From assembly GCA_025457915.1 (NCBI GenBank), contig JALOTL010000005.1, forward strand, positions 1 to 64,000: 64,000 bases of DNA, read 5' to 3'. A model generated the notes under the pieces. It was given only the letters and a program-made list of their open reading frames with translations, was not told where the DNA came from and searched no databases. Every line of letters begins with the position of its first letter. Position 1 is the first letter of the stretch. The DNA comes from Spirochaetota bacterium (GTDB taxonomy: Bacteria > Spirochaetota > UBA4802 > UBA5550). Shown here in pieces: positions 28,195 through 38,082 of this stretch. The translations under genes were made by a program, and so were the position numbers.

Positions 28195-29897
28195 ACAGGA
28201 TTACGATACTCCCGGACGATGTCAAAAAGAAGATCGCGGCCGGAGAGGTCGTAGAGGGTCCTTCGTCCGTCGTCAAGGAGCTGGTGGAGAATTCGATGGA
28301 CGCCGGCTCCGGCATCATAGAGGTCCAGGTCTCGGAGGGCGGCCTTAAAAGGATATCGGTCAGGGACGACGGATGCGGGATTGCGGCCGGGGATATCGGG
28401 CTTGCCATAGCCGAGCACGCCACGAGCAAAATACTGGACGTGCGGGACATAGAGGGGATTTCGACCTTCGGCTTCAGGGGTGAGGCCCTTTCAAGCATCT
28501 CATCAATATCATCGATCACCATTCTGAGCAGGGTCGCGTCGGAACCCTCCGGCGCAAGGCTGCATTCCGCCGGGGGCGCAGTGACGGCCGGTGATTACGC
28601 GGGACCCGCCGGCACGACCGTGATTGTTGAAAACCTGTTTTACAACACCCCTGCGCGGAAAAAATTCATGAAGTCAGCGAGGTCCGAGCTCAGGCTCATC
28701 AGGGAGGCCGTTTTAAAGTGCGCGGTATCGGCCCCCCCCGTGTCCTTCAGCCTGGATGTTGATGGTAAAAGACAGTTCACGCTTCCCGCGGCCGGCTCAA
28801 GGGAGGAGAGGATCAGGCAGGTGTACGGAAAGGAGATGTTCGATTCGCTGTATTACGAGGAGATCGAGGACATAAAGGTGAGGGTCGGCGGGTTCCTCTC
28901 CAGGCCCGATTCCCTCAGGTCGTCCAGGTCAATGCAGATTCTTTTCGTCAACGGGAGGCCGGTTGAATACAGGTACCTCGGGTTCATCCTGTCCAGGGCA
29001 TACGAGCCAGCGGCGGGGAAAGGAAACTATCCGGCGGGCATCATCTTCATCGAAATAGACCCGTCGCTGGTAGACGTCAACATACACCCGGCAAAGAGGG
29101 AGGTCAAGCTCTTCGACCAGAGATACATAGACAGTCTCATATACGCCCTTGCAGACAAGGCGCTCGGCAGGGGCCACGTGATTGAAGTCGGGTCCGGCGC
29201 ACGTGCAGTCCCGGCGACTGAAACGGATGAAGCTCCGGCGTTTGATTTCGGAGCGGACGGCCCGGCTGTTATTACCGCGGCTGCTTCCCCGGTCATGGAA
29301 ATCGCTGAGGCCTATCGGATTCCCGAGAGGCCCGCTGACGAACTCGGGATCCTGGGCGTGGCCTTCGGCACGTACATTGTCGCGGAGGTTGGCGAGTACC
29401 TGTTCCTGGTGGATTTCCACGCGGCACACGAACGGATGATATACGACAGGCTGATGTCGTCGCGAGATGGATATGAGGTCCAGAAGCTCATCTTCCCGAA
29501 GATACTCGAGCTCACCATCGAGGAACACGGGCTGGCCATGGACAATATGGCTGAATTTTTAAAAATTGGATTTGACATCGAGGATTTTTCTGATAATTCT
29601 ATCAAAATAAGCGCGGTACCTGACGTTGCGTCAAAGACCGATCCCGAAGACATAATCAGGGACGTGCTCGGTTCGGCGGCCGGGGAAGGGGCCGGAAAGG
29701 GCCTGAGGGAAAAGATAGCGGCCTCAGTGTCATGCAGGTCCGCCAGGAAGGCCGGCGACAGGCTCGATCGTGAAGAAATGGCGACCATCATGAAATACAT
29801 CCGGGGAAACGAGGGGCGCCTCAGGTGCCCACACGGAAGGCCCTTCGTCTATAAAATTGAAAAAAATGAGCTGGGGAGGATGTTTAAGCGGCAATGA
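28191..29897 (+). CDS. mutL: DNA mismatch repair protein MutL
   Basis: ILPDDVKKKIAAGEVVEGPSSVVKELVENSMDAGS..RDDGCGI..FGFRGEALSSISS. Confidence 0.97.
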   Translation: MNRITILPDDVKKKIAAGEVVEGPSSVVKELVENSMDAGSGIIEVQVSEGGLKRISVRDDGCGIAAGDIGLAIAEHATSKILDVRDIEGISTFGFRGEALSSISSISSITILSRVASEPSGARLHSAGGAVTAGDYAGPAGTTVIVENLFYNTPARKKFMKSARSELRLIREAVLKCAVSAPPVSFSLDVDGKRQFTLPAAGSREERIRQVYGKEMFDSLYYEEIEDIKVRVGGFLSRPDSLRSSRSMQILFVNGRPVEYRYLGFILSRAYEPAAGKGNYPAGIIFIEIDPSLVDVNIHPAKREVKLFDQRYIDSLIYALADKALGRGHVIEVGSGARAVPATETDEAPAFDFGADGPAVITAAASPVMEIAEAYRIPERPADELGILGVAFGTYIVAEVGEYLFLVDFHAAHERMIYDRLMSSRDGYEVQKLIFPKILELTIEEHGLAMDNMAEFLKIGFDIEDFSDNSIKISAVPDVASKTDPEDIIRDVLGSAAGEGAGKGLREKIAASVSCRSARKAGDRLDREEMATIMKYIRGNEGRLRCPHGRPFVYKIEKNELGRMFKRQ

Positions 29898-30427
29898 GCA
29901 AGATAATACTGGGAATATCGTCGTCGATAGCCGCGTACAAGGCCTGCGAACTTACAAGGATGTTCGTAAAGGCCGGGCATTCGGTATACTGCGTGCTTAC
30001 TGAAAACGCGCTGAACCTTGTTTCGCCCATCACCCTTGAAAATCTGTCCGGCAACCCGGTTTATTCCGATTACTTTTCCAGGGAAAGGAGGGAGATGGGA
30101 CACATAGAGCTTAAAAACGACGCGTCGCTTCTCCTGGTGGCTCCCGCCACAGCCAATATCATCGGCAAGTTCGCCAACGGCATAGCGGACGATCTGCTCA
30201 GCACCACATTCATTTCGGTGAACTGCCCGGTGATCATGGCCCCGGCGATGAACCCCAACATGTACGGCCACCCGGCGGTACGCGCCAACATCGAGAGGCT
30301 GAAGTCCTGGGGCGTCGGTTTCGTCGATCCGGGCGAGGGCGCCGTTGCCTGCGGCGACGAGGGTTACGGCAGGCTCGCGGATCTTGACAGGATATTCAAG
30401 GCGGCCATGGATGCCGTTAAGGGATAG
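29894..30427 (+). CDS. coaC: phosphopantothenoylcysteine decarboxylase (CoaC half)
   Basis: ILGISSSIAAYKACELTRMFVKAGHSVYCVLTENA..APAMNPNMYGHPAV..EGAVACGDEGYGRLAD. Confidence 0.93.
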   Translation: MSKIILGISSSIAAYKACELTRMFVKAGHSVYCVLTENALNLVSPITLENLSGNPVYSDYFSRERREMGHIELKNDASLLLVAPATANIIGKFANGIADDLLSTTFISVNCPVIMAPAMNPNMYGHPAVRANIERLKSWGVGFVDPGEGAVACGDEGYGRLADLDRIFKAAMDAVKG

Positions 30428-31082
30428 AAGGGTCATCGTGACCGGCGGGCCGACCAGGGAATGGATCGACCCTGTAAGATATATTTCGAACGCGTCCAGC
30501 GGAAAGATGGGCATAGCCCTCGCGGACGCGGCTTTTGAGAGGGGATGCGAAACGCTCTTTATACACGGTCCGATCGACGTTTCGCTTCTTGCCGGAAAGA
30601 ATTACCGGACGGTCGGGATCGAATCAACGGCCGAACTGCTCCATGCTGTCATTGAAGAAATAAGCGACGGATGCGTCCTGATCATGGCGGCCGCTCCGGC
30701 GGATTATTGCCCCGCCGAAAGGTCTCACGAGAAGATCAAAAAGACCGGGATGGAGCTCGTTATCAGGCTGAGGAAAAATCCGGACATATTGAAGAGAGTG
30801 GCCGAGGAGAGGGCGGCCGGCAACCTGAATGGAATTTTCGTGGCCGGTTTCGCCGCGGAAACCACGGACGTGGAAAGGTACGCGATCGGCAAGCTTGAGG
30901 ACAAGAATCTCGACATGATCTGTCTGAATGACGTATCGGCGGAATCGGCCGGATTCGGGAAAGATACCAACATTATCACTATATTTAAAAGGGGCGGTTC
31001 GAGGACAGACCTTCCCGTTATGCCCAAGAGGGACGCGGCGGAAAGGATCCTTGACGCGATTGAGGAAAGCCTTCAGGCTTGA
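30411..31082 (+). CDS. coaB: phosphopantothenate-cysteine ligase (CoaB half), other frame
   Basis: MPLRDRRVIVTGGPTREWIDPVRYISNASSGKMGIALADAAFERG; start at 30411 overlaps CoaC by 17 nt. Confidence 0.92.
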   Translation: MPLRDRRVIVTGGPTREWIDPVRYISNASSGKMGIALADAAFERGCETLFIHGPIDVSLLAGKNYRTVGIESTAELLHAVIEEISDGCVLIMAAAPADYCPAERSHEKIKKTGMELVIRLRKNPDILKRVAEERAAGNLNGIFVAGFAAETTDVERYAIGKLEDKNLDMICLNDVSAESAGFGKDTNIITIFKRGGSRTDLPVMPKRDAAERILDAIEESLQA

Positions 31083-31093
31083 GGAGGTGGTTT

Positions 31094-31915
31094 ATGTGGC
31101 ACAGAAAAGCGGCCTTTGCGGGGTCCTTTTATCCTTCTGACAGGAAGGAGCTTTCCGCCATGATCGATAAATACCTGGATGATGCGGAAAAAACCAGGAT
31201 CAATGGCGAACTGGTCGCGGTGATATCGCCGCACGCGGGATATATTTACTCCGGGCCCATCGCCGCATATTCCTACGCCCAGCTGCAGGGATCCGGTGTC
31301 GAGTTGATCGTCGGGATCGCACCGTCCCACAGGGCAAGGTTCGAGGGGGCTTCAGTCATCCCGGAGGGAATCTACGAGACCCCGCTGGGCGCCCTGGATA
31401 TCGATTCCGTCGCCGGCGGTAAACTCGCCGGAAGCGATTATTTCGGGTTCATCAAGGAAGCGCACCAGTTCGAACACTCTCTCGAGGTCCAGGTGCCGTT
31501 TCTGCAGAGGGTGCTGGGCAAATTCTCGATCGCGCCGATAATTATCGGGACCACCGACCTGGATGTCTGCAGGGAGGTGGCAAAGGGAATAAGCGCCGCC
31601 CTTTCCTCGGAAAGCAGGAAATACGCGATCGTAATCTCGACCGACCTGTCGCATTACCATTCCTACAACGAGGCGGTCAACATAGACCACAGGTTCATGG
31701 AGAGCCTGCAGTCGTTCGACGTTGAGAATGTATATAGCGCCTGCAGTTCCATGGGGGCGGAGGCATGCGGCGAGGGGGCCGTCATCGCGGGGATGGCCGC
31801 ATCCAAATTGCTCGGAGCGACCGGGATAGAAATTTTAAAGTACGGCAATTCAGGGGACACGGCAGGCGGAAGGGACCAGGTAGTCGGGTATCTTTCGGCC
31901 GCCATTTACAAATAG
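31094..31915 (+). CDS. AmmeMemoRadiSam system protein B (MEMO1 family)
   Basis: RKAAFAGSFYPSDRKELSAMI..VAVISPHAGYIYSGPIAAYSYAQL..VVISTDLSHYHSYNEA; GGAGG before ATG 31094. Confidence 0.93.
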   Translation: MWHRKAAFAGSFYPSDRKELSAMIDKYLDDAEKTRINGELVAVISPHAGYIYSGPIAAYSYAQLQGSGVELIVGIAPSHRARFEGASVIPEGIYETPLGALDIDSVAGGKLAGSDYFGFIKEAHQFEHSLEVQVPFLQRVLGKFSIAPIIIGTTDLDVCREVAKGISAALSSESRKYAIVISTDLSHYHSYNEAVNIDHRFMESLQSFDVENVYSACSSMGAEACGEGAVIAGMAASKLLGATGIEILKYGNSGDTAGGRDQVVGYLSAAIYK

Positions 31916-31933
31916 CGGCGTGGAGGTCGCGGT

Positions 31934-32500
31934 ATGGTTGAACTCGGCAGGGAACAGCAGATAAAACTACTCAGGCTGGCAAGGAACACCATCTCGGAAT
32001 CACTCGGTGCGGGCGGCGTCATGGACGGCCTGTCCTTTGACGATCCGGTCTACAGCGAAAAATGCGGCGCGTTCGTCACCCTGCATATCAGGGGCAGGCT
32101 CCGCGGCTGCATCGGATACATCGTCGGGGTTAAGGGCATACCTGAAACCATCCGGGAGATGGCAAAGGCGTCCGCTTTCAAGGACCCGAGGTTTTCCCCG
32201 CTCAGAAGGGATGAATTCGACGGCATTGATATAGAGATTTCCGTCCTGAGCCCGATTGAGCCCGTGGCCGACGTTTCGGATATTGTGGTGGGCAGGGACG
32301 GACTGATCATCTCCAGGGGGTTCCATTCCGGTCTGCTTCTGCCGCAGGTCCCGGTGGAGCAGGGCTGGGACAGGGACACCTACCTCGAGCACACCTGCTA
32401 CAAGGCCGGGCTCCCCGGAAACGCGTGGAAAATGAAGGATGTTAAAATACAAAAATTTTCAGCCCAGGTTTTCGGGGAAAAGGAGCTCGGATTGATATGA
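31934..32500 (+). CDS. AmmeMemoRadiSam system protein A (AMMECR1 family)
   Basis: GAFVTLHIRGRLRGCIGYIVGVKGIPETIREMAKASAFKDPRF..QVPVEQGWDRDTYLEHTCYKAGLP. Confidence 0.95.
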   Translation: MVELGREQQIKLLRLARNTISESLGAGGVMDGLSFDDPVYSEKCGAFVTLHIRGRLRGCIGYIVGVKGIPETIREMAKASAFKDPRFSPLRRDEFDGIDIEISVLSPIEPVADVSDIVVGRDGLIISRGFHSGLLLPQVPVEQGWDRDTYLEHTCYKAGLPGNAWKMKDVKIQKFSAQVFGEKELGLI

Positions 32501-32961
32501 AGCGTATGACTGCAATTTCTTACAGCGCGGTTCTGGTCTTTGTCGTCGCCGCGTCCGTATTCGTGTCCTGTAAAAAAAAGGACAATTTCGATGAGCCCAA
32601 TTTCATCCTCCGTAAATGGGCGAAGGCCACGGAGACTCTCAATTTCAGGGATTATAAAAGTTGCGAGGCCTTTCCGAAAAGCGAACAGGTATTCAGGGAG
32701 ATATACAGGGATTATTACATAGCCAGTACTTCCGTTACCAGGATGGGCGGCCTTGATGAGAAGAACGTCAATAAGGACCCGGAGGGGAATTCCTATATAT
32801 CCAGGGCCATTTCGTTTGAATGCACGGAGATGAAGAGGTCCGGATCGAAGCCGGTAAGATTTCTCAGGGGGGACGTGGAATTCATCAAGTACGAAGACGG
32901 CGATAGAAAAGCGGACGGCTGGCTGATGTGGAACAGGATTATAGTCAGAATCAATAAATGA
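32497..32961 (+). CDS. lipoprotein of unknown function
   Basis: Signal/lipobox VVAASVFVSCKKKDN; overlaps AMMECR1 stop. Confidence 0.7.
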   Translation: MKRMTAISYSAVLVFVVAASVFVSCKKKDNFDEPNFILRKWAKATETLNFRDYKSCEAFPKSEQVFREIYRDYYIASTSVTRMGGLDEKNVNKDPEGNSYISRAISFECTEMKRSGSKPVRFLRGDVEFIKYEDGDRKADGWLMWNRIIVRINK

Positions 32962-33182
32962 AATTTTTTAATCGCCGGACAGTACGATTTATTACAGGTT
33001 GTACGGGATTTTCGAATATGGACTGTTTTGGAATTTTTCTTGCCGGACACCCGGGTTTTATTCCATTTTAAATGTAAAAAGCATTGCGTAAATAATACGG
33101 CCGTATCATTCTGTTCAGATTCCTGCCGCAGGGGTTTACCGGCGGCAGTTGCGTTATAGCCGGGCATTTCTGGAGAGCATAA

Positions 33183-34484
33183 ATGAGATTTTTCGAATTT
33201 TTCATAGGATTCAGGTATCTTAAGGCCAAAAAAAGCCAGGGCTTCATATCATTCAACACGCTTCTTTCAATTATAACGGTTTTTCTCGGCGTCTTCATAT
33301 TGATCGTGGTCATCTCCGTCATGAACGGGTTCCAGGCCCAGATAAAGGACAAGATCCTCGATGTCGATTCCCATATAACCGTTTCCGACTTAAACGGAGA
33401 AACCAGCGGGACCGGGATCATCGGCTACAATGAAGTCGTCCAGAAATTAAAAAGGGTCGAGGATGTCATATCCGCCCAGCCGCTCATACAGGGACAGGCC
33501 CTTTTCCGCTACAAGACGCATATCACGCCCGTGATGATCAGGGGGATCGGATTTACGGGACCGGTCCCCGCCGACCTTTCAAAGTTTATAACCCAGGGGG
33601 AAAAGGACTTTTCCCATGACGGGGTCTTCATCGGCCATGAAATGGCCCTTAACGAGAACATCAGCATCGGACAGAAGATAGAACTCATAGTCCCGAAGGG
33701 CAAGCTGACCGCCACGACCGGGGTCACTCCCGGGCTGGGCGTCTTCAGGGTGGCCGGCCTTTTCAAGACCGGTTATTACGATTTTGACACCAAACTCATA
33801 ATAATGTCACTGCCCCAGGCGCAGCGGCTTTACGAGCTGGGGGACGTCGCGGGCGCGATCGGGCTGAAGATAAAGGACGTATGGAAGATGGAGCAGATGT
33901 CGTCGAGGGTGCAGTCGGTACTGGGATTCAGGTTCATCACGATGACTGCGATGGACAAGAACCAGAACCTGTTTTACGCGCTGAAGCTCGAAAAGCTCAT
34001 AATGACCATCATTCTTTTTCTCGTGATTGTTTCCGCGGGCTTCACGATCATGGGCACGCTGGTCATGGTCGTAATGGAAAAGAGAAAGGCCATCGGTATT
34101 CTGAAATCCATGGGGGCAAAGCCCTCTTCAATCATGATAATTTTCGTCCTCGAAGGCTTCCTGATCGGGGTGATAGGCGCCATCCTCGGCGTGCTGTTCG
34201 GCATGGCAGCTTCCCTCAACCTCGAGGCGATAATAAGATGGGTCGAAAAAACGATAAACGATGTGATGATGATCATTTACGGGACGTTCAACCTCGGTGT
34301 TTTTTACAAGATCAACCTGGTCCCTACCAACGTATACTACATTGACACCATTCCAACTCTGGTTTACCCGGAGTTCGTGGTGCTGATAGCGATATTCGCG
34401 GTTTTCCTTTCCACTGTTGCGGCGATATTCCCTTCGTGGAGCGCGTCGAGGATGAAGCCGGTTGAAACTATCAGGTACGAATAG
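33183..34484 (+). CDS. LolC/E-type ABC transporter permease
   Basis: FFEFFIGFRYLKAKKSQGFISFNTLLSIITVFLGVFILIVVISVMNGFQ..FTIMGTLVMVVMEKRKAIGILKSMGA. Confidence 0.92.
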   Translation: MRFFEFFIGFRYLKAKKSQGFISFNTLLSIITVFLGVFILIVVISVMNGFQAQIKDKILDVDSHITVSDLNGETSGTGIIGYNEVVQKLKRVEDVISAQPLIQGQALFRYKTHITPVMIRGIGFTGPVPADLSKFITQGEKDFSHDGVFIGHEMALNENISIGQKIELIVPKGKLTATTGVTPGLGVFRVAGLFKTGYYDFDTKLIIMSLPQAQRLYELGDVAGAIGLKIKDVWKMEQMSSRVQSVLGFRFITMTAMDKNQNLFYALKLEKLIMTIILFLVIVSAGFTIMGTLVMVVMEKRKAIGILKSMGAKPSSIMIIFVLEGFLIGVIGAILGVLFGMAASLNLEAIIRWVEKTINDVMMIIYGTFNLGVFYKINLVPTNVYYIDTIPTLVYPEFVVLIAIFAVFLSTVAAIFPSWSASRMKPVETIRYE

Positions 34485-34490
34485 GAGAGA

Positions 34491-35174
34491 TTGATGGACA
34501 CACCGGCCATTAGGGCAGAAAACATAGAAAAGATTTACGGTTCAGGGTCCAGCGCCTTGAAGGTGCTGGACGGGATCACACTGGACATCAGGAGAGGGGA
34601 AGTGGTTTCCATCGTCGGCCCGTCCGGCGCGGGGAAATCGACCTTCCTTAATCTCATAGGATGCCTGGACACCTTCGAGAACGGCACGCTGAATGTTCTC
34701 GACAGGGACGTATCCGACCTGTCGATTGAGACGATGTCCGGCTTCAGGAACTGGCACCTGGGGTTCATATTTCAGCTTCATAACCTCCTCCCGGAGTTCA
34801 CCGCGCTGGAGAACGTGATGATGCCCCTCATGATCAGGAGGGCTCCCGGGGCGGAGGCGAGGCTTAAAGCCATGGAGCTCCTGGAGAGGTTCGGCCTGGT
34901 AGACAGGGCGGACCACAAACCGGGGGAGATGTCAGGAGGCGAATGTCAGAGGATAGCCATAGCAAGGGCGATGGCCGGCGACCCGGACATCATCCTCGCG
35001 GACGAACCGACCGGTAGCCTTGACAGCGTCAACTCGAGAAAATTGACCGAGATGCTCCTTGATCTCGGAAGGGAAAAGGGAACGACCATCGTCATCGTCA
35101 CCCACGACAAGGACATCGCATCGATGACTGAAAGGGTGATTTCCCTGATAGACGGTAAAATTGTCCGGACATGA
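34491..35174 (+). CDS. lolD: LolD-type ABC transporter ATP-binding protein
   Basis: VVSIVGPSGAGKSTFLNLIGCLD..EMSGGECQRIAIARAMAGDPDIILADEPTGSLD. Confidence 0.93.
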   Translation: MMDTPAIRAENIEKIYGSGSSALKVLDGITLDIRRGEVVSIVGPSGAGKSTFLNLIGCLDTFENGTLNVLDRDVSDLSIETMSGFRNWHLGFIFQLHNLLPEFTALENVMMPLMIRRAPGAEARLKAMELLERFGLVDRADHKPGEMSGGECQRIAIARAMAGDPDIILADEPTGSLDSVNSRKLTEMLLDLGREKGTTIVIVTHDKDIASMTERVISLIDGKIVRT

Positions 35175-35187
35175 AAGCGGTATCACC

Positions 35188-36182
35188 ATGTCGAGCAGCA
35201 TAAAAACCATTTCGGACAAGGCGCAGTTCCCTGAGATATTCAGCAAATATTTCTCGAAAAGCAACGTATATATAAAGACCAAAAACGGGAACATCGCCGT
35301 CCAGTACCTGGGATACCTGGACGACAACGTTGCCTTCCGCATACCACGGATAAAAAGCATATCGGACAAGATAGTTGTTTATACCAGGAATGATACCTCC
35401 ACGTATTACCTGAGCCTCAAGCTCCTGGAGAGGAACGAGGACACCTTCATCTTCCTCCCGGTCCTGATACAGGTCATCACCGAGGCCAGGCAGGAAGAGA
35501 GGAAGGAGGTCGACGGCGACAGGAGCGAAAAAAAGATCATCTACCTCAGCAACATCATATCCGATTTCAGCATCAAGACCGGACTCACCATGAGCGAGAA
35601 GAAGCTGGACGGGGTTAAGGAAGTTTTCATGGACGACATCAGGGGGAATTTCGAAATCAACCGCATAGTGTTCGTCCACGAAGCGAAGAACGATCCCAGG
35701 ATGAAGTATTTTCTGGACACCAAGTCGGTATTATTAATCGAAAACACGAATGAAAAGCCGAAGGGGGAGAAGGAGAAGATATTCAACTTCTACATGAACG
35801 AGATATACTCCAGGGACTTCAAGCTCATGTCCAACAAGGAGCTCATCTCAGAGGCGTCCGTGCCCCTTCTGTACAGGGGGCTCATACCATACGGCTACAT
35901 ACAGGCGAACAACAGGGTGTCCATGAACGAATCGGACCTTTCGGCTCTTAAAAAATACGCGAACAGCCTGAACGAGCACATCAAAACAAGCGGCCTTTTC
36001 CACGTCGCGAACGAGAAGTTCCTAGTGTCCGACATATCCAAGAAGGGGATTGGCATCGCGTACAAGGACAGGAGACTCACCAGGTACTTCAGGGAGGGGA
36101 GCCGTTCGAGATAGTCAACATGGACGCCCTGAGCGAGGTCACCCTTGACGAGTACCTCGACATGTTCAAGCCCGAAAAGTAG
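35188..36182 (+). pseudogene. PilZ-like protein interrupted by apparent 1-nt frameshift
   Basis: ORF from ATG 35188 ends at 36114 in REGSRSR*. Adding one G to the GGGG at 36096-36099 gives RYFREGEPFEIVNMDALSEVTLDEYLDMFKPEK*, ending at 36182. PilZ-like FLVSDISKKGIGIAY precedes the break. Confidence 0.6.
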
Positions 36183-36187
36183 TGTCT

Positions 36188-36817
36188 TTAATCTCCCACA
36201 TGCCTATTGTCTTCCCAGCGACCTTTCATTAATTTTGTTCCTCTAGGTCCATATATATATAGTGTTCCCTGTCCGTGACGTTTGCCATCTTTAAACTGGC
36301 CGACATATTTCCCATTGGGATTTGTTAATTCCCCTTGTCCATTATATTTGCCATCTTTCCACTGCCCGACATACGAGTCACCATAGTGATCTATAAATGT
36401 ACCTTTGCCGTTTCTAACACCATCTTTATACTGCCCGATATACTTGTCGCCAACGGTATTTGTATATGTCATCTGACCGTTGGGTTTGCCGTTTTTCCAC
36501 TGTCCGATAAATTTGCTTCCATCGATAGTTGTAAATGACCCTTGCCCGTTTATACAATTTCCAGCTGTACATACACCGAAGAAAACACCGTTTAGCCAAG
36601 TGCCCTTTTGTATAGTTTTACCATCTGAAGATAATAGTGTTCCCTGTCCGTGTTGCTTGCCGTTTTTAAACTCGCCAACATACTTATTCCCATTGTCAAA
36701 AGTTAATGCACCATGTCCATTAATACAATCGCCTGAAATACATTTTCCTGTTTCTGCAGATAATAGATTAGAAAAACCCAGAATCACAGCAATTATTACA
36801 AAGTGTAATTTTTTCAT
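36188..36817 (-). CDS. exported MORN-repeat protein
   Basis: Signal peptide plus repeated GxKYxGQ(F/W/Y)KDGxxNGxGT units; AT-rich, non-native-looking codon usage. Confidence 0.9.
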   Translation of the reverse strand: MKKLHFVIIAVILGFSNLLSAETGKCISGDCINGHGALTFDNGNKYVGEFKNGKQHGQGTLLSSDGKTIQKGTWLNGVFFGVCTAGNCINGQGSFTTIDGSKFIGQWKNGKPNGQMTYTNTVGDKYIGQYKDGVRNGKGTFIDHYGDSYVGQWKDGKYNGQGELTNPNGKYVGQFKDGKRHGQGTLYIYGPRGTKLMKGRWEDNRHVGD

Positions 36818-37016
36818 ATTTTTTCCTTAATACTATCAATATTATTTTTTGGAATTTTTTCTGTGAAATGTTGATACTTTGAACTCAATAAAAAATTTGC
36901 TCCCTCTAATAAGTTTGAATATGATAATAAAGTAGACTATAAATAGTAAAAGAAGAATTTCCACCATAACAGCTCGTTTAAAAAAGCTGTTTTAAGCTGA
37001 GGTCAACAAACAAACT

Positions 37017-37658
37017 TCATTTATTCACTTTTTCATCGAGTTTTTGGTACTGTTTTTTTAATTCAGACGATATCCGAGTAATTTCCGTTTCATATTCTTT
37101 TGTCCCGGCTTTTAGACCTTGGTTCAACAGATGATTATATATATATCTATTAGAAAGCAGGATCCCTTTATTGGTCGAGTTAAGATAAATTACCTGTTTT
37201 TCTATTTCACCAGAGCTCATTTTATCGATATCCTCCAGCGAAAATAATGCGCCGATGTACATTTTATTATTATTAACATATACTTTCGCATATTTTCGAT
37301 TGGCTGTTTCCTTCCATCGCTCACCGATCAGCTCAAATATTCTAAATTGCTCGCCCCATTCATTATATTGATATGCGAAGGGAGATCCGCAATCCTGGAG
37401 AGCTACTTCTATGCCAAGAAAACCAACACCCCTAACTTCTTTCTTAATATACAGGTGATTCGTACTGTCCCGCATCACACGAAAAACTTCATTATTTGAA
37501 TCGCGTTCAATTGTATAGTGTTCTAAAGAGATGTTCTGATATTTATTTTTCAGTTCTTGACATGTTTTCTCATCGGCGGCTTTTTTTTCAGGAGTCATAA
37601 CGCTTGCGCAACCGAAATAAAAAAGAAATAGTATTAATACTGAAAATTTTAATTTCAT
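37017..37658 (-). CDS. lipoprotein of unknown function
   Basis: MKLKFSVLILFLFYFGCASVMTPEKK lipobox; AT-rich. Confidence 0.75.
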   Translation of the reverse strand: MKLKFSVLILFLFYFGCASVMTPEKKAADEKTCQELKNKYQNISLEHYTIERDSNNEVFRVMRDSTNHLYIKKEVRGVGFLGIEVALQDCGSPFAYQYNEWGEQFRIFELIGERWKETANRKYAKVYVNNNKMYIGALFSLEDIDKMSSGEIEKQVIYLNSTNKGILLSNRYIYNHLLNQGLKAGTKEYETEITRISSELKKQYQKLDEKVNK

Positions 37659-38082
37659 AAGATTCTCCTTTGTGAATTATTATCAAGAAACCCAGCTTAA
37701 AAATATGTATGTCGTCATATGATTTTGATCAAACCGAATAATTTACCAAGCTGTAGATTTCATACTATCTATACTTCAATTGCTTAATAATCAAGATGTA
37801 TGGTCAGTTTCTTATCTTATTCTATAAAAATTAACTGGATAGCATGAACTCTAAAACATATACTTAAATAGCCGAGGTTGACCCTATAATAATGTCAATC
37901 TATTTAATGTAATTTCAGAATAATTTTTCTTGCAGTTGCAGATATGAGACTTAATTAAACATTTTTTATATTTTGATAATATTTTTTGATTCAATCCCGT
38001 TAAATAGCACCCCTTAAATTCTCATCCAATTCTTCTTTTTTTCCGATAAATAGTACAGGGAGAAAAATCCAAGGAGGGAGTC

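Noticed and set aside
36968-36991. Inverted repeat AACAGCT/AGCTGTT in the AT-rich island
   Set aside because: Weak 7-bp stem with no T-run in the sense of the flanking genes; not a convincing terminator.
38042-38049. Possible sigma28 -10 box (TCCGATAA) before flgN
   Set aside because: No TAAA -35 at the expected 15-nt spacing (nearest is 23 nt), so not supported as a promoter.
36183-38050. Island as an integrated phage or transposon
   Set aside because: No transposase, integrase, terminal inverted repeats or target duplication could be seen.
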